From Apostichopus japonicus (taxonomy: Eukaryota > Echinodermata > Holothuroidea > Aspidochirotida > Stichopodidae), in contig NC_092567.1 of assembly GCF_037975245.1 (NCBI RefSeq), positions 4,596,214-4,660,213 on the forward strand: a DNA stretch of 64,000 bases, written 5' to 3'. Shown piece after piece: positions 63,196-64,000 of this stretch (positions are counted from its first letter, which is position 1; every line of letters starts with the position of its first letter). The notes below the pieces were generated by a model. That model did not search any database. It had not been told where the DNA came from and was given only the letters and a program-made list of their open reading frames with translations. The position numbers were made by a program, and so were the translations under genes.

Positions 63196-63404
63196 GTCCC
63201 TCCGTTACCTGTCCCTCCGTTACCAAAAAAATACATTTTTTTAAATTTCTCAGTCATTCAATGCTGGAAAAATTTCAGAATTTGTATAAAACACTTTCAT
63301 AGGGTTAACCACTAAAGAAATGTTAAACCAAGGAGTTAGCTACTTTTATGCTAAAATTAAGAACAAGTGAAGTAGTGTCCCTCCGTTACTGGTAACGGAG
63401 GGAC
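63196..63404. repeat. GTCCCTCCGTTAC direct and inverted repeats
   Basis: The 13-mer occurs at 63196-63208, 63211-63223 and 63377-63389. The last is followed after two bases by its exact reverse complement at 63392-63404, forming a 28-bp near-perfect palindrome. Confidence 0.9.
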
Positions 63405-64000
63405 AATTGTTTAATGCAAGATTGTGCACAGATTCCTGCCAGTGGGAGTTTACTTGCTAAGTAGTTGTGTTCTTAAAATGGAATTCTTGACTTCCTGTTT
63501 ATGTGAGGAGAACAACAGCTTGACTAACATTAATAAATTCCTCAGAATGTGAAGTCATAAAAGTCAAGAAAAGCTACATTTGAGTTAAAAAAAAACACAA
63601 CAAAAACACTGGCTGGAAGGTACAGAGTGGAAGTTTTCATTCATACACTGCTGATTGCCAACCAGTTCAAAACTGTGAGCAATATTTCAGCTATGAGAAT
63701 CAAGGACATTTTCTTCCATTTGCAAGAGCTTCCAAAGCCACTTTCCTTCAGCAAGAGCAAACTCAAAATGTGTTGATCAGGATTAAAAATAATAGAAAAG
63801 TTTGCAGACATGTTCAAAGCATAGTTGTGATTGGAATATTGTTTTTTATTTTTATGATATTGTTGTTTTGTTTTGAGTTTATAAATAATCGCAGGAAGTT
63901 AATTCAACTATAGTTTCTAATCCACAAATATTACATTCAGGCATACTGAACCTTTCTGCAGTACAGTAGCTACAGTAGCTACTATAACTGTATTATGTTA

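Overview
The window is eukaryotic nuclear DNA, not bacterial. It is AT-rich and mostly non-coding. Short exons lie between consensus splice sites, and there are many microsatellites, poly-G/poly-C runs and cut-and-paste transposon relics. The protein signals (a SAM-domain gene of a type I associate with fishes and invertebrates, and a leucine-rich-repeat exon like those of NLR immune receptors) together with the repeat style suggest a marine invertebrate deuterostome, possibly an echinoderm. That assignment is inference.

Layout. 0.9-4.0 kb (+): the 3' part of a SAM-domain gene, rebuilt here as six exons in one continuous frame, broken by a single in-frame TGA. 4.6-5.2 kb: a 33-bp minisatellite whose unit carries a perfect 12-bp palindrome. 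9.7-10.6 kb: a 34-bp AT-rich satellite. 10.9-14.1 kb: no convincing exons. 14.1-27.5 kb (-): four small exons that join in phase and end in a stop, possibly the 3' end of a long minus-strand gene. An alternative 3' exon lies at 33.7-33.9 kb and a clear LRR exon at 45.4-45.7 kb. Twelve copies of TGACGTCA fall between 11.5 and 35.7 kb. Mobile elements are concentrated at 22-33 kb: a Harbinger-like deletion derivative, a pair of nested hAT-like elements with 8-bp target duplications, and a foldback-like element that contains a hAT-like MITE, which itself contains a perfect hairpin and a smaller inverted-repeat insert. 37.9-38.9 kb: nine GTCACACACGTGAC-type motifs around a 97-bp repeat carrying ATGCAAAT. 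39.6-41.5 kb: dispersed repeat units. 51.8-58.5 kb: weak exon candidates on both strands. 59.5-62.6 kb: a 3.1-kb G-rich minisatellite with dense G-quadruplex-type runs. 63.2-63.4 kb: repeated and inverted copies of GTCCCTCCGTTAC.

The two gene signals are on opposite strands and nothing shows that they work together. The most distinctive material is structural: nested inverted-repeat elements, palindrome-bearing arrays and clustered short palindromes.
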